The notes: generated from the sequence alone by a model not told the origin. Counted from the stretch's first letter, positions 50,454 through 62,646 are shown. The stretch: 64,000 nt of DNA from Neovahlkampfia damariscottae (GCA_016618085.1 JABLTG010000025.1:1-64000); one strand, 5' to 3'. Numbers and translations: made by a program.

Positions 50454-53400
50454 ATGACCAAGAAATCTTTGAAGGATAAAAAATCGAAACCAAACAGCAG
50501 TAAAAAAGGAAAGAGTCAAAAAAATAAACATCCACAAGTTTATGATGGTTTCAAACATCAAGTCAAAGTGCAAAAAAATGTTGAAAAACATGTCACTGGT
50601 GAATCTCAACAGCAAGAAAAAAAAGAAATTAAAATTGAAAAAAAAATTGAAAAACCTATTGATTTATCTATACCTGTCTTTACAGATATTCAAAAAGTAA
50701 AATATAGTTCAAATTTGGAAAAAAACTTAAAAGAGATTTTGAAACCAAAAAAGACAGAAGAAAAGGTTGATCAAAATGAATCAGAATATGAAAAATATCA
50801 TTACTATATCATACAATTTGAAAATTATGGCTTCAAAAAAGAAGAAATTTTAAAGAAAATTCAAAAAGAAAATGAATTAAACTTTAAGAACATTTACAAA
50901 TCATTGACAAATGAAAATTTTGATTATGACAAAGAAGATACAGAAGACTTAAAAAATGATGAAATTACAGTTTTAGAATCAATTTTTGATGAAAAAATGA
51001 CAAACAATCAAAATGAAATCATTTCAATTTTTTCAGAGTATGAAGGTATTGGAAAGGTAACTTGGAAATTCATCATAAAAAAATCATCAGTATATCCAAT
51101 GGAGATACCAAAAATCGAAATTATCGGAAATTTCACTGAAAAAGAATTATCCAAATTGAAAAAATCAATTTACACATTTTCTATTGATTATATCGGAACT
51201 GCAATGATTTATTCGATTATTACATATTTAGAGGAAAATATTTACAAAATTTTGAATCAAGAAGAGAAATCCGAAACCAGATTGAATTCTTATATGAAAG
51301 AGATGAAAAATTCAAAATATTCTTTCAATGAATTAAATAATCCTTGGAAAATGGGTATTTCAGAAAAACAAAAGAAAAAAGAAATTGAATTTAAAGAAAA
51401 TATAGAACTCAAGACTTCTGAAATAAATCAAAAAGAAAGAAAAATTGATGAAGAAATTTTGAAAAAAAGAGAACAACTTCCTAGTTATAAAATTAAAGAA
51501 GAAATTGTAAAAACTATTGAATCAAACCAAGTAACAATTATATCTGGTGCTACAGGTTGTGGTAAAACTACACAGGTGAATTTATTTGTTTTTTTAATTC
51601 TTTAAGATTCCTCAATTCATACTTGATGCATGTCCTAATTCAAATGTGATTTGCACTCAGCCTCGAAGAATTTCAGCAATTTCAGTATCAGAAAGAGTTG
51701 CATTTGAAAGAGGACAAAAAATTGGAAAAGAAGTTGGATATTCAATTCGACTTGAAAACAAAAGATCTAATGAAACAAAATTATTATTTTGTACCACTGG
51801 TGTTTTGTTAAGAACTTTAGAAAGTAAGAAAATGTGTTTTTAACATTATAGATGATCCATATTTACAAGGGATAACTCATTTAATTATTGACGAAATTCA
51901 TGAAAGATCAGTTGAAAGTGATTTCTTGTTAATAATTATGAAGGATATTTTAAAAAAGAGAAAAAAATTAAAACTAATTTTGATGTCAGCAACATTAAAT
52001 TCTGAACTATTTTCACAATATTTCAAATGTCCAATTATTGAAATTGAAGGAAGAACATTTCCTGTTAAAAGATTTTATTTAGAAGATATTTATAGATTAG
52101 TTTCACCTCGGGATTTGAAACAAATTAAACAAATTGAAGATGAAAAGAATATCAAATATCTTGATGAAAAACCTATTGATACAGATTTGATCATTGAATT
52201 ATTGAAATATATTTGCAAACAAGAAGAAGGAGGTGTGTTAATTTTTCTTCCTGGAATTCAAGAAATTATGAAACTTTATAAACAAATTCTTCAAGAGAAA
52301 TTTATTTATCAAGATAAAAAGAAATACAACGTTATTCCATTACATTCATCTCTTTCAAGTTTTGATCAACATTTAGTATTTGATGTTCCACCAAAAGGAG
52401 TCAGAAAAATTATTCTATCAACCAATATCGCAGAAACATCAGTTACTATTGACGATATTGTGTATGTTATTGATACTGGAAAAATGAAAGAAATGCAATA
52501 TGATGCAGAAAGAGGAATGTCTTGTTTAGTTGAATGTATGGTTTCAAAAGCGAATTCAAAACAAAGATCTGGAAGAGCAGGTAGAGTCAAAAAAGGAAAT
52601 TGTTTTCATTTATACACAAAATATAGAGAAAAATTTCTTTCTGAAAATCAAGATCCGGAAATGTTGAGAACTCCACTTGAACAGCTTTGCTTGAAAATTA
52701 TTCATTTAGAACTTGGAGATGTAAAAAAATTCTTGAATAGAGCTATTGATCCTCCAAATGAAGAATCAATAGATTTTGCATTGAAAACTTTACAAAATTT
52801 ATACGCTGTGGATCCAGATACATTGAAATTAACTCCTTTAGGGTATCATTTAGCAACACTACCTGTTGATGCTAGATTAGGAAAGATGATTTTATTTGGA
52901 ACAATTTTCAAATGTTTGGATCCAATTTTGACGATTGCTGCAAGTACTAGTTTACAAAGTCCTTTTATTTCACCGTTCAATAAGCAAGAAGAAGCTTATA
53001 ATGCAAAGAAAAAATTTGGTGTTGAACAAAGTGATCATTTGACACTTTTGAAAGCATTCAATCAATGGCAAGAAGCAACGAAAGAAAAAAAAGAAAAAGA
53101 TTTTTGTAAAGAAAATTATTTATCACAACAAACTTTAAAAATGATTTTTGATATGAAAAAACAATTTGTTCAATTATTGAAAACAGTTGGATTTATTAAA
53201 ACATCTTACTCAATGAAAGATGAAATCAATGAAAATTCTGAAAATTTAAATATAATTAATTCTGTTGTTTGTGCTGGATTATATCCAAATATTGCATTTA
53301 TTTCTCATTCTAAAGTTGAAGATCAAGTTCCAAAATTTTATATCAAAAATGGAAATCAAGTTTACATTCATCCTTCTTCAATTTTACATAATGAATCAAA

Positions 53401-53743
53401 ATTTGAAAATAATTATTTGATTTATCAAGAAATTGTAAAAACATCCAAGATTTATGTTAGAAGTGCTTCAGTTGTAACTCCTTATCCATTGATTTTGTTT
53501 GCAGAAAAAATGAAAATTGAAGGAGATTGTGTTGTTTTGGATGGTTGGATAATGTTCAAAATTTCAAAGGAAGTTGCAAATTTGTTAAGAGAATTAAGAG
53601 TTGAAATGGTTCGAATCTTAGTTGATAAATTAGAAAATCCAGAAATTGATATCAGTTCTTCCAAGAGTTCTGAATTAATGGAAGGTTTATTGTCAATGAT
53701 TCAAAATGAATTTTCAAATCATTTGAATGTTGAGTTGAAATAA
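50454..53743 (+). CDS. DEAH-box RNA helicase, DHX57/DHX29-like
   Basis: Three exons (introns at about 51576-51605 and 51823-51851) give about 1,075 residues. A basic tail leads to a UBA-like segment ('[20 protein letters not shown]') and an RWD domain ('[20 protein letters not shown]'), the N-terminal plan of DHX57. The helicase core has '[13 protein letters not shown]', '[20 protein letters not shown]', '[11 protein letters not shown]', '[19 protein letters not shown]', '[16 protein letters not shown]', '[20 protein letters not shown]' and '[18 protein letters not shown]'. Helicase-associated HA2 and OB-fold parts follow. It should unwind RNA or RNP. The RWD/UBA part hints at translation or ubiquitin-linked partners. 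A GAACCAATC box lies 30 bases upstream. Confidence 0.9.
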
Positions 53744-54262
53744 AATGGAAATTCAAGAAAGTAATAAAGTGGTGGATGATACTTAGATCTTACTGAATTT
53801 TCTTTATAATCAAGAATAAATTGACCAATGTAATTCTATTTCTTAAATGCAATGTTTTACTAAATTAGTTATCTTGTTCTTGACCTTTTTCAACTTTTTA
53901 TTCTTTTTCATTTTGAGTGGCTTCATCTCGATAGAATTGAGATAGACGAAAGTACATTGCCCTGCTCTTAACAGAGGTGATTCTCTCAGTTCTATGTACC
54001 TGGAAAAACTGAGCGATTAACAAATTCACGACGAAGTTGCTTATTTGGTAAAACTTAAAAATGAATATGAACTAGTTCTTGATGTTTTGAAAAAGATAAA
54101 ATAAACCTTTGTTCACATATATTTTATATTTGTTTCTTCAAACCAGAGTATCCATTACGAGCAGGGAAATGTACTTTCCTTGCTTATAGAAATCTCTGCA
54201 ATTTTCTCAAAGAAAAGCTGAAAAGAAATTTTTCTCCAATCGGAGTTTTTATAAATAAGACA
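53744..54262. repeat. Intergenic region with a 24-base inverted repeat
   Basis: GAAAGTACATTGCCCTGCTC at 53948-53967 (extending to TTAA at 53971) matches the reverse complement of 54155-54178 at 22 of 24 positions. About 180 bases lie between the arms. The arms could form a stem or be the ends of a small element. GACCAATG at about 53822 and CCAATCGGAG at about 54237 are likely promoter boxes. No protein gene is seen. Confidence 0.6.
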
Positions 54263-55223
54263 ATGAAAATCAGAGGTGAAGAATTGATTTGATTTAATTT
54301 TTCTAGTCAGACCACCAACAGGACAACCATTTGTCTTAGAATTAAAAGATGAAACTACATTTGAAGAACTTGGTGAAATGGTAAAAGCTAAAACTGACAT
54401 GAAATCAGTTGACCGTAAAATCAACTATATTCTCAAAAACGTTAGTTTTATCTGGGTTTCCACCAAAACAAATCACAGGAAATCCAAAAGATTCTGTCAA
54501 AAACTTAGGAATTAAAAATGGAGACCAAATTACAGTTAAAACAGGCTCAGGAGTACAAAAAGGAAAAATGGATGGTCCTTATGTACCACCAAGGTATGAT
54601 TTTTTTGCAATATTCCTCATTAATTTTTTTTATTCAGTATTTTATTTAATAAAGAAACTAAAAACTTCACAAGGTGATAAAATGGGTAGTTTGGAGAGAA
54701 GAAAAATGGAAGGTGATAATTCTTGTTTATTTCATGCTGTAGCCTATAGTTTTCAATATTTTTAATTTTTACCTTTTTTCTTGAAGTTGCTCTTGACAAA
54801 CAAGATTCAGGTTATGAATTACGTGAATTAGCAGCTCAAATAATTTTGTTGGACACAAAAACCTACAATGAAGGATATTTAGGGGAAAAACCTTATGCAT
54901 ATGCTCAGCATATAACCAATTTGAATGTATTCGGAGGTGGAATTGAGTTACAAATATTTTCAGATTATTTCAAAATCGAAATTTGTAGTTTTGATCTTCA
55001 AACTTGTCGTGAAGATCATTTTGGTCTTAACAAAGGATATTCAAGAAAAGGATTTTTACTTTATACTGGAGATCATTATGATGTCCTTGCTCTTGCAAAA
55101 TCTGGAAGTTCACACAAGAAAGATGATCAAGTGTTGTTCAATTCATCAGATGAGACAGTGATGAAAAAAGCCAGAGCTTTCATAAAAGACTTAAATCAAC
55201 AATTGATGAAAAATGGAAAATAA
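54263..55223 (+). CDS. YOD1/OTU1-type deubiquitinase
   Basis: A UBX-like domain starts 'MKIR' and continues, after an intron at 54276-54306, as 'VRPPTGQPFVLELKDETTFE'. A second intron (about 54416-54447) joins 'MKSVD' to 'LLSGFPPKQITGNPKD'. A further AT-rich segment near 54570-54670 is probably intron, although it happens to be open. The OTU domain has the catalytic 'MEGDNSCLFHAVAY' (D and C). After another intron come 'RELAAQIILLDTKTYNEGYL', 'VFGGGIELQIFSDYFKIEIC' and 'YTGDHYDVLA' (H). The UBX plus OTU plan is that of YOD1/OTU1, which works with p97/CDC48 in ER-associated degradation. No C-terminal zinc finger is evident. Spacing of the CCAATCGGAG box to the ATG is about 20 bases. Confidence 0.88.
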
Positions 55224-55461
55224 ATTTGACATTTTGAGTGAAGGGAGAAAATTTTTGGAACCATTTTGATTTTCCAATTTCTTGATATATTTTTGTGAAA
55301 ATTTCAATTTTTTGGGAAAACCCAAAAAAAAATAATTTGGTCCAAATAGAAGGTAAATACCGAAAATAATTGGTCAATTTTTTTTTTTCCGAGCCAATAA
55401 ATGTATTGGAAAGTTTCTTTTTTGTTTGTCTGAATTAACCAAGAAACACTACAAAGCCAAC

Positions 55462-55998
55462 ATGATTATTTTCAAAGATATCTTTTCCGGAGACGAATTA
55501 TGCTCAGATGCATATAAAATGGTTGAATTACACGATGTTGTTTACAAAATCGAATCAAAATTGACAATCATCAACGAAAGTGGAGATTTCCAAGTTTATG
55601 ACGGAAATGCTTTTGGAGGAAACAACGATGATGAAGAAGAAGGTGTTGCTTTAAAAGAAGGTGAATCAAAAGTTAATGAAATCGTCCACAAATTTCATCT
55701 CCAACTTACTGGTTTCGATAAATTAAAAGATTATCAAGTCGGATTAAAAGGATATTTAAAAAGAATTGTTGAACACTTAACAAAAGAAAACCCTGATAGA
55801 GTTAAACCATTCCAAGCTGGAGTACAAAAATTTGTTAAAGAAATCTTTGGAGACAAATCAACAAAATTCTCAGATATCGAATTCTACACAGGAGAAAGTT
55901 ATGACGCAGAAGCTATGATTGTTATTTGTAAATGGGACGAAAATGATATTCCTCAAATCTACCTCTTCAAAGATGGTGTTAAAGAAGAAAAAAATTAA
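55462..55998 (+). CDS. TPT1: Translationally controlled tumour protein (TCTP)
   Basis: The start at 55462 ('MIIFKDIFSGDELCSDAYKM') matches the family start MIIY-x-D. The frame is open further up but the upstream part is leader. The 178-residue single-exon protein shows the two TCTP signatures ('EEGVALKEGESKVNEIVHKF' around the flexible loop and 'EFYTGESYDAEAMIVICKWD'). TCTP is an abundant cytosolic protein linked to growth control and to EF1/Rheb-type partners. Codon use here is richer in C-ending codons than its neighbours, as expected for a highly expressed gene. A GAGCCAATAAATG box lies about 60 bases upstream. Confidence 0.95.
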   Translation: MIIFKDIFSGDELCSDAYKMVELHDVVYKIESKLTIINESGDFQVYDGNAFGGNNDDEEEGVALKEGESKVNEIVHKFHLQLTGFDKLKDYQVGLKGYLKRIVEHLTKENPDRVKPFQAGVQKFVKEIFGDKSTKFSDIEFYTGESYDAEAMIVICKWDENDIPQIYLFKDGVKEEKN

Positions 55999-56275
55999 AA
56001 AGACACATTAATAAAATCAAATTTTCATCTTATACTTTTACGCTTGTTTTTCTTTTTGATTCAATCTAAAAAAACAAATAAAAGGCAATAGTATTTGAAC
56101 CTTCCATTGACTTTTTAACCAATGGATTTTTCATTTCCACGTCATCCCAAATCAAATTTGAAAATTATTAATTTTGTAAAATAAACTGATCTTATTGTTG
56201 AATAAATTAGGAGAATTTCTTTTTTCATCATTTTTTCGTCCAATCAGGAAATTTTCCTTCCAAGTTCAAGTCTGA

Positions 56276-58305
56276 ATGTCGTTTTTCGGAGGTTTTTTAT
56301 CAGGAATAACTCGAGCTACAGATATGCTAAGTGGAGCAATCGATATTGTTGTTGTAAAACAACCTGTAACATAGAAAATAAAGAATTAACTCTTCACAGG
56401 ATGGATCTTTTCGTTCAACTCCATTTCATGTGAGATTTGGAGCACTCAAACTATACAACAGCAGTGAAAAAAAAGTAAAAGAACAAAAAAATTAAGTTTT
56501 CAAGGTTCGAATAATGATCAATGGAAAATTAACAGATGTGTGTATGAAAGTAGGTGATGCTGGTGAAGTTTTTTTTGTTCAAGAAACATCTGGTCCTGTA
56601 ACGAATAAAAGTATAATAACAAGTCCTATAATTGATTTAAGTCCAAAATATGAAGAAGAAGACACTTTTGATTTGAATGAAGATTTTATTGACGTTGACT
56701 TATCACAATTAGACTTTGAAGATACTGTGGCACCTATTTCTGCAAGAAAAAGACCAAGTATATCTGATTTTCCACCAAAAACAGTGGAAGAAGCAAAAAT
56801 TCTAGAAAAAAAATTAAACGTCGCTTTGGATGCAATTGAAAAAGAAGAACAAGATGAATTATTAGAAGAAGAGATAAAAAACAATGTAAATAAAAAAGAA
56901 GAATCAAATTCTTACTGGTTTTGGGGTAAATTACCATCTTGGTTCGGATTTAAAGAAGAAAATTCATTGGATATCAAAAAAAAGAATGACTTCATTGAAC
57001 AACAGTATTTAGAGACATTAGAAAAAGAATATGGTCACTATAAAGAAGATACAAAAATCATTAATTTGAGAAATTTATTAGAAGAAGAAACTGAAGAAGA
57101 AGAAACAAAAAAAGAAAATGTAGTTCCAGTAACAACTGGAAATGAAACTTCACCAAATCAAAAGGTTATTTCATCAACACCTTCAAGTTCAAAGACATTA
57201 TCACCTGAATCAACTACTCCAACAAAAGTTTTATCTCCTTTACAACAAGTTTCACCAAAGAAATTATCTCCAGCTTTAAAATTAGACTTTAAAAATGAAA
57301 GTAATTTAAAGAATTTAACTCCTTCACTTCCACCTTCAATGACACCTCAATCATCACCAAAACCAAATGAAAAAACGAAACAAGAAAATACTGATGAATT
57401 AGTAGTAAAAGAATCAACAAACTCATGGAAACGATGGCTATTTGTTGATACATCCAAAGATAATGAACCAACTTTTGAAAAATCTGTTTATCCAACCAGT
57501 GAACAAATTAATTCATTAGGATTAAAAGACGGAAAAAATGAAATCAAATTTATTGTTTCTAGTAGAGTACAAGGACCACAAGAAATTGTTGCACAAATAT
57601 ATCTCTGGAATCATGATACCAAAATTGTTATTTCTGATATCGATGGAACAATCACTAAAAGTGATGCTTTAGGACATATTTTACCAATGATGGGAAAAGA
57701 TTGGTCTCACAGTGGAATTGCTGGATTATACACCAATATTGAAAAAAATGGATATAAAATCTTATACTTAACTTCAAGATCAATTTTACAAGCAGGTGCT
57801 ACTCGTGGATATATTGACAGTGTTAAACAAGAACAAGATTTAGACACAAATAAACACTATGTACTTCCTGAAGGACCAATAATTACAAGTCCAGAAAAAT
57901 TAATGCAATGTTTAACAAGAGAAGTTATTACTAGAAATCCTGAAGAATTTAAAATTGCAGCATTGAGAGATGTTCAATTACTATTTCCAAAAGATCCATT
58001 TTATGCAGGATTTGGAAATAAAATCAACGTAAGACTTGAATATTTCATAAAAAAAAAAATAGGATTTTATTGCTTATCGGACTGTTGGAGTTCCAATTTA
58101 TAGAATTTTTATTATTGAATCAACCGGAATTTTAAGAGTCAATTCAGTTTTACATAAATCTTATAAAGATGTAAATGAATTAGTTGATATGATATTTCCA
58201 GATTTAAAATCAAAAAAGTTTGAGACTGGATTTACAAGTTTTCAATATTGGAAATTACCAATCAGAAGTGTAGCAAGTATTGAAGATTTATCAGAATTAA
58301 AATAA
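56276..58305 (+). CDS. Lipin, phosphatidate phosphatase
   Basis: Four exons: 'MSFFGGFLSGITRATDMLSG' then 'DGSFRSTPFHVRFGALKLYN' and 'VRIMINGKLTDVCMKVGDAG' form the N-LIP domain, split by introns of about 34 and 30 bases. A long acidic and serine/threonine-proline-rich linker follows ('SSSKTLSPESTTPTKVLSPL'). The C-LIP HAD-like catalytic domain has 'KIVISDIDGTITKSDALGHI' (the DxDxT motif), 'GYKILYLTSRSILQAGATRG' and 'YAGFGNKIN'. After a last intron come 'DFIAYRTVGVPIYRIFII' and the C-terminus. The enzyme turns phosphatidic acid into diacylglycerol at the ER and nuclear membrane. The SP/TP sites suggest phosphorylation control as in yeast Pah1. Confidence 0.93.
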
Positions 58306-58318
58306 AAAGAAGATATAT

Positions 58319-58989
58319 TTAATAAATTTTTGCTGTTGATCTTGAAGTTGAGAGGAATGATAAATCTTCATAAATTTCATCTGTTCTTAAAGTCAAATTG
58401 ATATTCAAACCAGGTGGATTTTTTTTCTTTTTTTTTTCAACTTTTTTTTTGTTTTGAGTTTTTTGGTTTGATTTTAAATCTACATGTGTATATGGTGTTC
58501 CAAGTTTTTCAGATTCTAATTTTTTTTGTTTTTCCAACAAGTCATTGATCATTTTTTCTTTTAAAGTTACAACGTCGTTCTAGTCGAAATATTAAAATTA
58601 AGATGATTTTGAGTTACCTGATAATCATTTTCAGTTTGTTCTTTCAGTTGGTTGAATGAATTTTCAATACTCTGTATTTTCATCTTTTTGAAGTTTTCCG
58701 CTGTTTCGATTTTTTTTAGTTTTTCTTGAATAAAATTTTGACGGATGTTGTTAAATTCATCATGTTTTTCATCTTTAATCATCTGTATTTCTTTTCCTAT
58801 CTGATCCATTTTGTTAAAAAATTCTTCGTCTGGCATTTTGTCATTTTGAATATTTTGAATGAAAGTATTATTATGTAAAGGTTGTATTGGTATCATATTT
58901 TGAAGTTGAGAATAACTCATCAATTTTGGTGGTTGATTGAAGTTCATTTGAGTTGGAAGTGTTGGTTGAATATTTCGATTTGGATCCAT
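58319..58989 (-). CDS. Coiled-coil protein, Sds3-like
   Basis: Two exons join across an intron at about 58577-58613 ('NDYQ' to 'NDVVTLKEKMINDLLEKQKK'). The 205-residue protein has a Q/P/N-rich start, a long coiled coil ('QEKLKKIETAENFKKMKIQS', 'SIENSFNQLKEQTENDYQ') and a C-terminus with 'KKKKNPPGLNINLTLRTDEI' and 'YEDLSFLSTSR'. The order coiled coil, basic patch and final 'EIxxDL' helix recalls Sds3/BRMS1 proteins of the Sin3 histone deacetylase complex. The match is by layout more than by residues, so a different coiled-coil protein is possible. The stop is 13 bases from lipin's stop. Confidence 0.45.
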
Positions 58990-59094
58990 TTGAATGATTC
59001 TAATGATTGGTTAATTACCACCAATCAATTTATTTCAATTTCCAAAAAACAAACAGAAAAATTAAATCAATAAAATAAATCCAAAAATTTTTTT

Positions 59095-60175
59095 TTAAAT
59101 TTTTTTTAATGAATTTGGAACTCCTCTACAATTTGAAGGTGATGTTTGAGTGTTGTCTTTGAAGTCTGTTCCAACAGCAAAAAATGCGCAATTATTTCTA
59201 TCACATTGACCTGCACCTCCTGATGTAGCTTTGTTTTTATGAATTTTACCACCAACCATATTTAAAGTTGCAGTTCCACAATAAAAACCACCTCCTGTTG
59301 TTGCAGCACAATTAATCAAATCAAAATTTTTAGTTCTGACTTCAGATGATGAAGAAACATAAAAACCACCTCCAAGTTTACCATTTGATCTTGAGTTGAT
59401 ATTATTTGCTTTTGAATCTTCAATAACTCCTTTTGATTTTCTAACGGTGTAAGCATATTCTGAATCTTGAATTAAAGTGGATTGAATTGTAAAATCGTTA
59501 ACATCATCAATAGTTAATCCACAAGGAAGACGTTGACAATTTTTAATGGAATGAAGAACGACATTTTTAATTTTTAAATTTCCAACATTTCTAACAAGGA
59601 GACCTTGAAAAGCATTTCTAATTTGAATGTCAGTAATAATGACAGAAGGTGTTTTTCCAGTGATTGATACACCTTTTGTGTTTGTCATCATAACTTTTGA
59701 GATTTCAATTTTTGATTTTGCGTCTTCAATTTTTATAGCTTCACCTAAACCAATTGTGTTAAAAAAATTTTTTTTTTTTACTGCTTGCAGGTTCAAATTT
59801 TACATCTGTAATTTTGACAGAATCAGCACCCACTGAATAAAAAGCGAGATGTGTTTTTGATTCCCAGTTCAACCCAGAAATTTGAATATCTTTACTTTTA
59901 CTTGATAAGAAACCTGCAAAAAGAGGAGTGACACCACTTTCAGAAATTCCTGAAATTTTGAATGATTTTGAGACTTCTGTTATTCCAAGGTTATAAACAC
60001 CAATTTCAACTTTGACTGTGTCACCATCTTTCAAAGAAGCATATGCTTTTTGAAAAGTGAGGAGTGGATTGAGTTTAGTTCCAGAATTGTTATCATCACC
60101 TCTGAGTTGTGAAATATACCAATCTTTTGCAAAAACTGCAGACACCAAAACGATTGTGAAGAAGATAATTTTCAT
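59095..60175 (-). CDS. Secreted right-handed beta-helix (pectin lyase-like) protein
   Basis: A signal peptide ('MKIIFFTIVLVSAVFAKDWY') precedes 'SQLRGDDNNSGTKLNPLLTF', a common start of pectin-lyase-fold proteins. The two exons are joined by an intron at 59745-59781, whose T-rich run gives a false look of frameshift. The rest is a run of 20-25 residue coils ending in V/I-x-I/V ('IEISKVMMTNTKGVSITGKT', 'LKIKNVVLHSIKNCQRLPCG', 'NMVGGKIHKNKATSGGAGQC'), about eleven turns. The catalytic residues of pectinases are not obvious, so it may bind rather than cleave. Length is about 358 residues. Confidence 0.75.
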
Positions 60176-60571
60176 TGCCTAAATGATTTTGATTCGTCAA
60201 TTGAACTTTGGAACTTCTATTTATAAACTTCTACTGTGCAGAAACTTAACGTAAGTCTAAGTCATGTGATTGGCCTACTGAGAACACACTTTATGGAAAA
60301 GTATTTCCAGTAAGAATGATACGATTGTCTGTATGATACAAGGAGATATAACAATATATACATTGCTACATTGCCCTATGAGTAGATTACATTATGTTGT
60401 CTTAAAAAAATTCAGGAATTTTGAATTATTTTTTGGAAATTTGAGTGTTCTACAATTCCAAATGAAAACTAAAAAATTTGAATTGATTTTTAATTTAAAA
60501 TAAAAGAAATAATTCTACGACGATTTACAAAAAAGTAAAATTTTTTTTGTAACCAATCATTTTCATTGATC
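60176..60571. other. Intergenic region upstream of the ATPase-like pseudogene
   Basis: AT-rich DNA with no recognisable gene. An ACCAATCATTTTC box at about 60552 lies 20 bases before the ATG of the decayed gene, in the usual host position. Confidence 0.5.
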
Positions 60572-61970
60572 ATGTTTTTGAATAAGTTCAACAAGTTTTG
60601 CGTTTCAAAAAATTTAATTTTTATTCCAAAAAGATACCACCAATTGGTGTTGATGATTTTAGAAAGATTGTTGAAGATAAAGACTTGCTTTATGTTGATA
60701 AAACTTTAATGATTAAAGAATTAATAGATGATTCATTAAAGTAGTTTTAATTACACGTCCAAGAAGATGGGGCAAGACACTTAATATGTCCATGATTCAA
60801 CACTTCTTTTCTCCTTCTGTTCTAAACAAAAAAACAAAAGGAATGTTTGAAGATTACAAGAATTCAAAAGTTGAAGATGGAAAATATTTGAAAGATCAAG
60901 GAAAATATCCAGTTGTTTATATTACCTTGAAAGATTTAACTACAAATGATTTTAGCTCTTTTGTTAGAGAATTTAGCCCCATTATTGCACAAGTTTACAG
61001 AGAACACAAAGAATACATTTTTTCAAAGCTAGACAGTGATGAAAAAAATCGTTTTAATCAATATCTTAATGATGAAATGGATGAAACTAAATCTCTCAAG
61101 GTCACTTGTATTTCTCTCTGAAATGCTTTACAGATATTCAAACCAAAAACGCGCTTTTATATTGATAGATGAATATGATACACCTCTCCAAATGGCTTAT
61201 GTTAAAGATAAACAAAAATATTTAGAAGATGTAAGAAATTTTATGAGAAAGTTATTCAGTTCAACACTTAAAAATAATAGATATCTTCAAAAAGCAATAT
61301 TAGCTGGAATATTACGTATTCCAAAAGCAAATTTATTTAGCGGATTTAATAACTTTGAAGAATATACAATGTTAAACCAACCTTATAGTACTTCTTTTGG
61401 ATATTTAGTTGAAGAAATTAAATTTATGCTTCAGGAATCTGATTTAAAAATGACTTCATTTGATGATATAAAAGAATGGTACAATGGATATATGATTTAT
61501 CAATCAACTTTATACAATCCATGGTCAATCAATAACTTTATTGATGAAAATGGTAAATTAAAATTATATTGGATAAAAATATCTCAAAATTCATTGATAA
61601 AAAAACTTATAACAGGAAAATCAGTAGAAATTCATCAGGTGGTTTTATCACCAAAACAATTGATGAACAAATGGAATTGAAAAATCTTGAAAATAGTGAA
61701 TCAGCAATTTGGAATTTATTTTATTTTACTGGTTATTTAACAACAAAAGAAGTTAGATTCAATTCTAAAAGACAATACGTTTGTGATCTCATCATTCCAA
61801 ATAAAGAAGTGAAGGCATTTTTTGAAAAGATTATCAAAAAATGATTCAATGATGTGAACAAAAAAAATATCATTCTTTCATTCAAAGTTTATTAGATGAA
61901 GATATTGAAAAATTTACAAAAAAATTATCTGATTATTTAATTTTTACATCAAGTTATCATGATTTTGAGG
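60572..61970 (+). pseudogene. AAA-ATPase-like / PD-(D/E)XK family gene, decayed
   Basis: The pieces match the AAA-ATPase_like family common in bacteria and some protists: 'PIGVDDFRKIVEDKDLLYVD' and 'KTLMIKELIDDS', then 'LITRPRRWGKTLNMSM' (Walker A variant RRxGKT). 'AFILIDEYDTPLQMAYVKDK' (Walker B, D-E-Y-D-x-P) and 'AILAGILRIPKANLFSGFNN' follow, and 'SFDDIKEWYNGYMIYQSTLY' continues with N-P-W-S-I. The nuclease-like end should follow 'DLIIPNKEVKAFFEKII'. The frame changes at least three times (near 60740, 61105 and 61620-61680) and stops appear after 61844, so it is not functional. The family is often spread by horizontal transfer. The CCAAT box shows it was once a host-type gene. Confidence 0.7.
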
Positions 61971-61998
61971 TAGATTCGATTGAATATGATGCAAAGAA

Positions 61999-62500
61999 AT
62001 GGATAAATCGTTACAGATACATTTCAAAAGAAAAATACTTACAGTGGGAAAAATTGTGTACTGGAAAGTTCCGCCAGAAATTCTAGGAGAAAAAGGGAAT
62101 GACAGATATCTCGGTCCTTTTGTGATATCAGAAATCCTTGAAGACAATCAATTCAAGTTGTCCAATGGAAAATACTATTTTCATTCAAATTTAAAAGTCT
62201 CAAGCTAAACGTTAGTGATAAACTACTCTTTACGCGTGAGATGATGTTCCACTGACAAAATATAATGAAACTGCAACAGAGAGTTAACAAATTATTGGAA
62301 AAAGGGAAATTGGAAATACAAATCCGAAAGATGGTAATTACAAAGACTTAGAAGAAGTAAAAGAAACAATCGTGGATTTAAATTCAGAATCCAAAAAAGA
62401 GGAAGATCCAATTGACACCCAAGAATCAGATCAACAAACCCCAAAAAGAAAAATTAAAACAATCAAACATTTTCATGATGAATTTGGTTACTAAACTCAA
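61999..62500 (+). mobile_element. Retroelement pol C-terminal fragment (fossil)
   Basis: The frame at 61999-62208 holds 'VGKIVYWKVPPEILGEKGND' and 'RYLGPFVISEILEDNQFKLS', ending with an H-S-N-L-K. This is the GPY/F-like or SH3-like tail of LTR-retroelement integrases ('G-x-x-V-x-x-K ... R-x-x-GPF-x-I'). Downstream sequence to about 62500 is still coding-like ('PIDTQESDQQTPKRKIKTIK'). No reverse transcriptase or LTR pair is visible, so only a broken tail remains. It joins directly to the decayed ATPase-like gene. Confidence 0.5.
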
Positions 62501-62646
62501 GAATTTTCAAAAAAGGGGAATGTAAAAGATCAACTTTTATAAATATCTAAATATTCAACAAATAAAAGTGTTCAGTAATTAGAAACTCAATAACTTAAAC
62601 TACTTTCTGTTTTACAGGTATTTTAAAGAATTAAAAAATGTTGTAT
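62501..62646. other. Intergenic region between retroelement tail and hydrolase gene
   Basis: Short AT-rich DNA with no recognised feature, apart from a possible leftover of the retroelement's 3' end. Confidence 0.4.

Noticed and set aside
53935-54010. Possible tRNA or snoRNA in the GC-richer patch
   Set aside because: No T-loop (GGTTCRANNCC) or paired acceptor arms and no clear C/D boxes were found; only the inverted repeat is supported.
54570-54670. Membrane helix inside YOD1 ('FFAIFLINFFYSVFYLIKK')
   Set aside because: The T-rich stretch starts with a GT donor after a PPR codon run and is most likely an intron that is open by chance; YOD1 proteins have no such helix.
59745-59781. Apparent frameshift at a T-rich run in the beta-helix gene
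   Set aside because: A GT..AG intron of 37 bases fits exactly and rejoins the two halves in frame.
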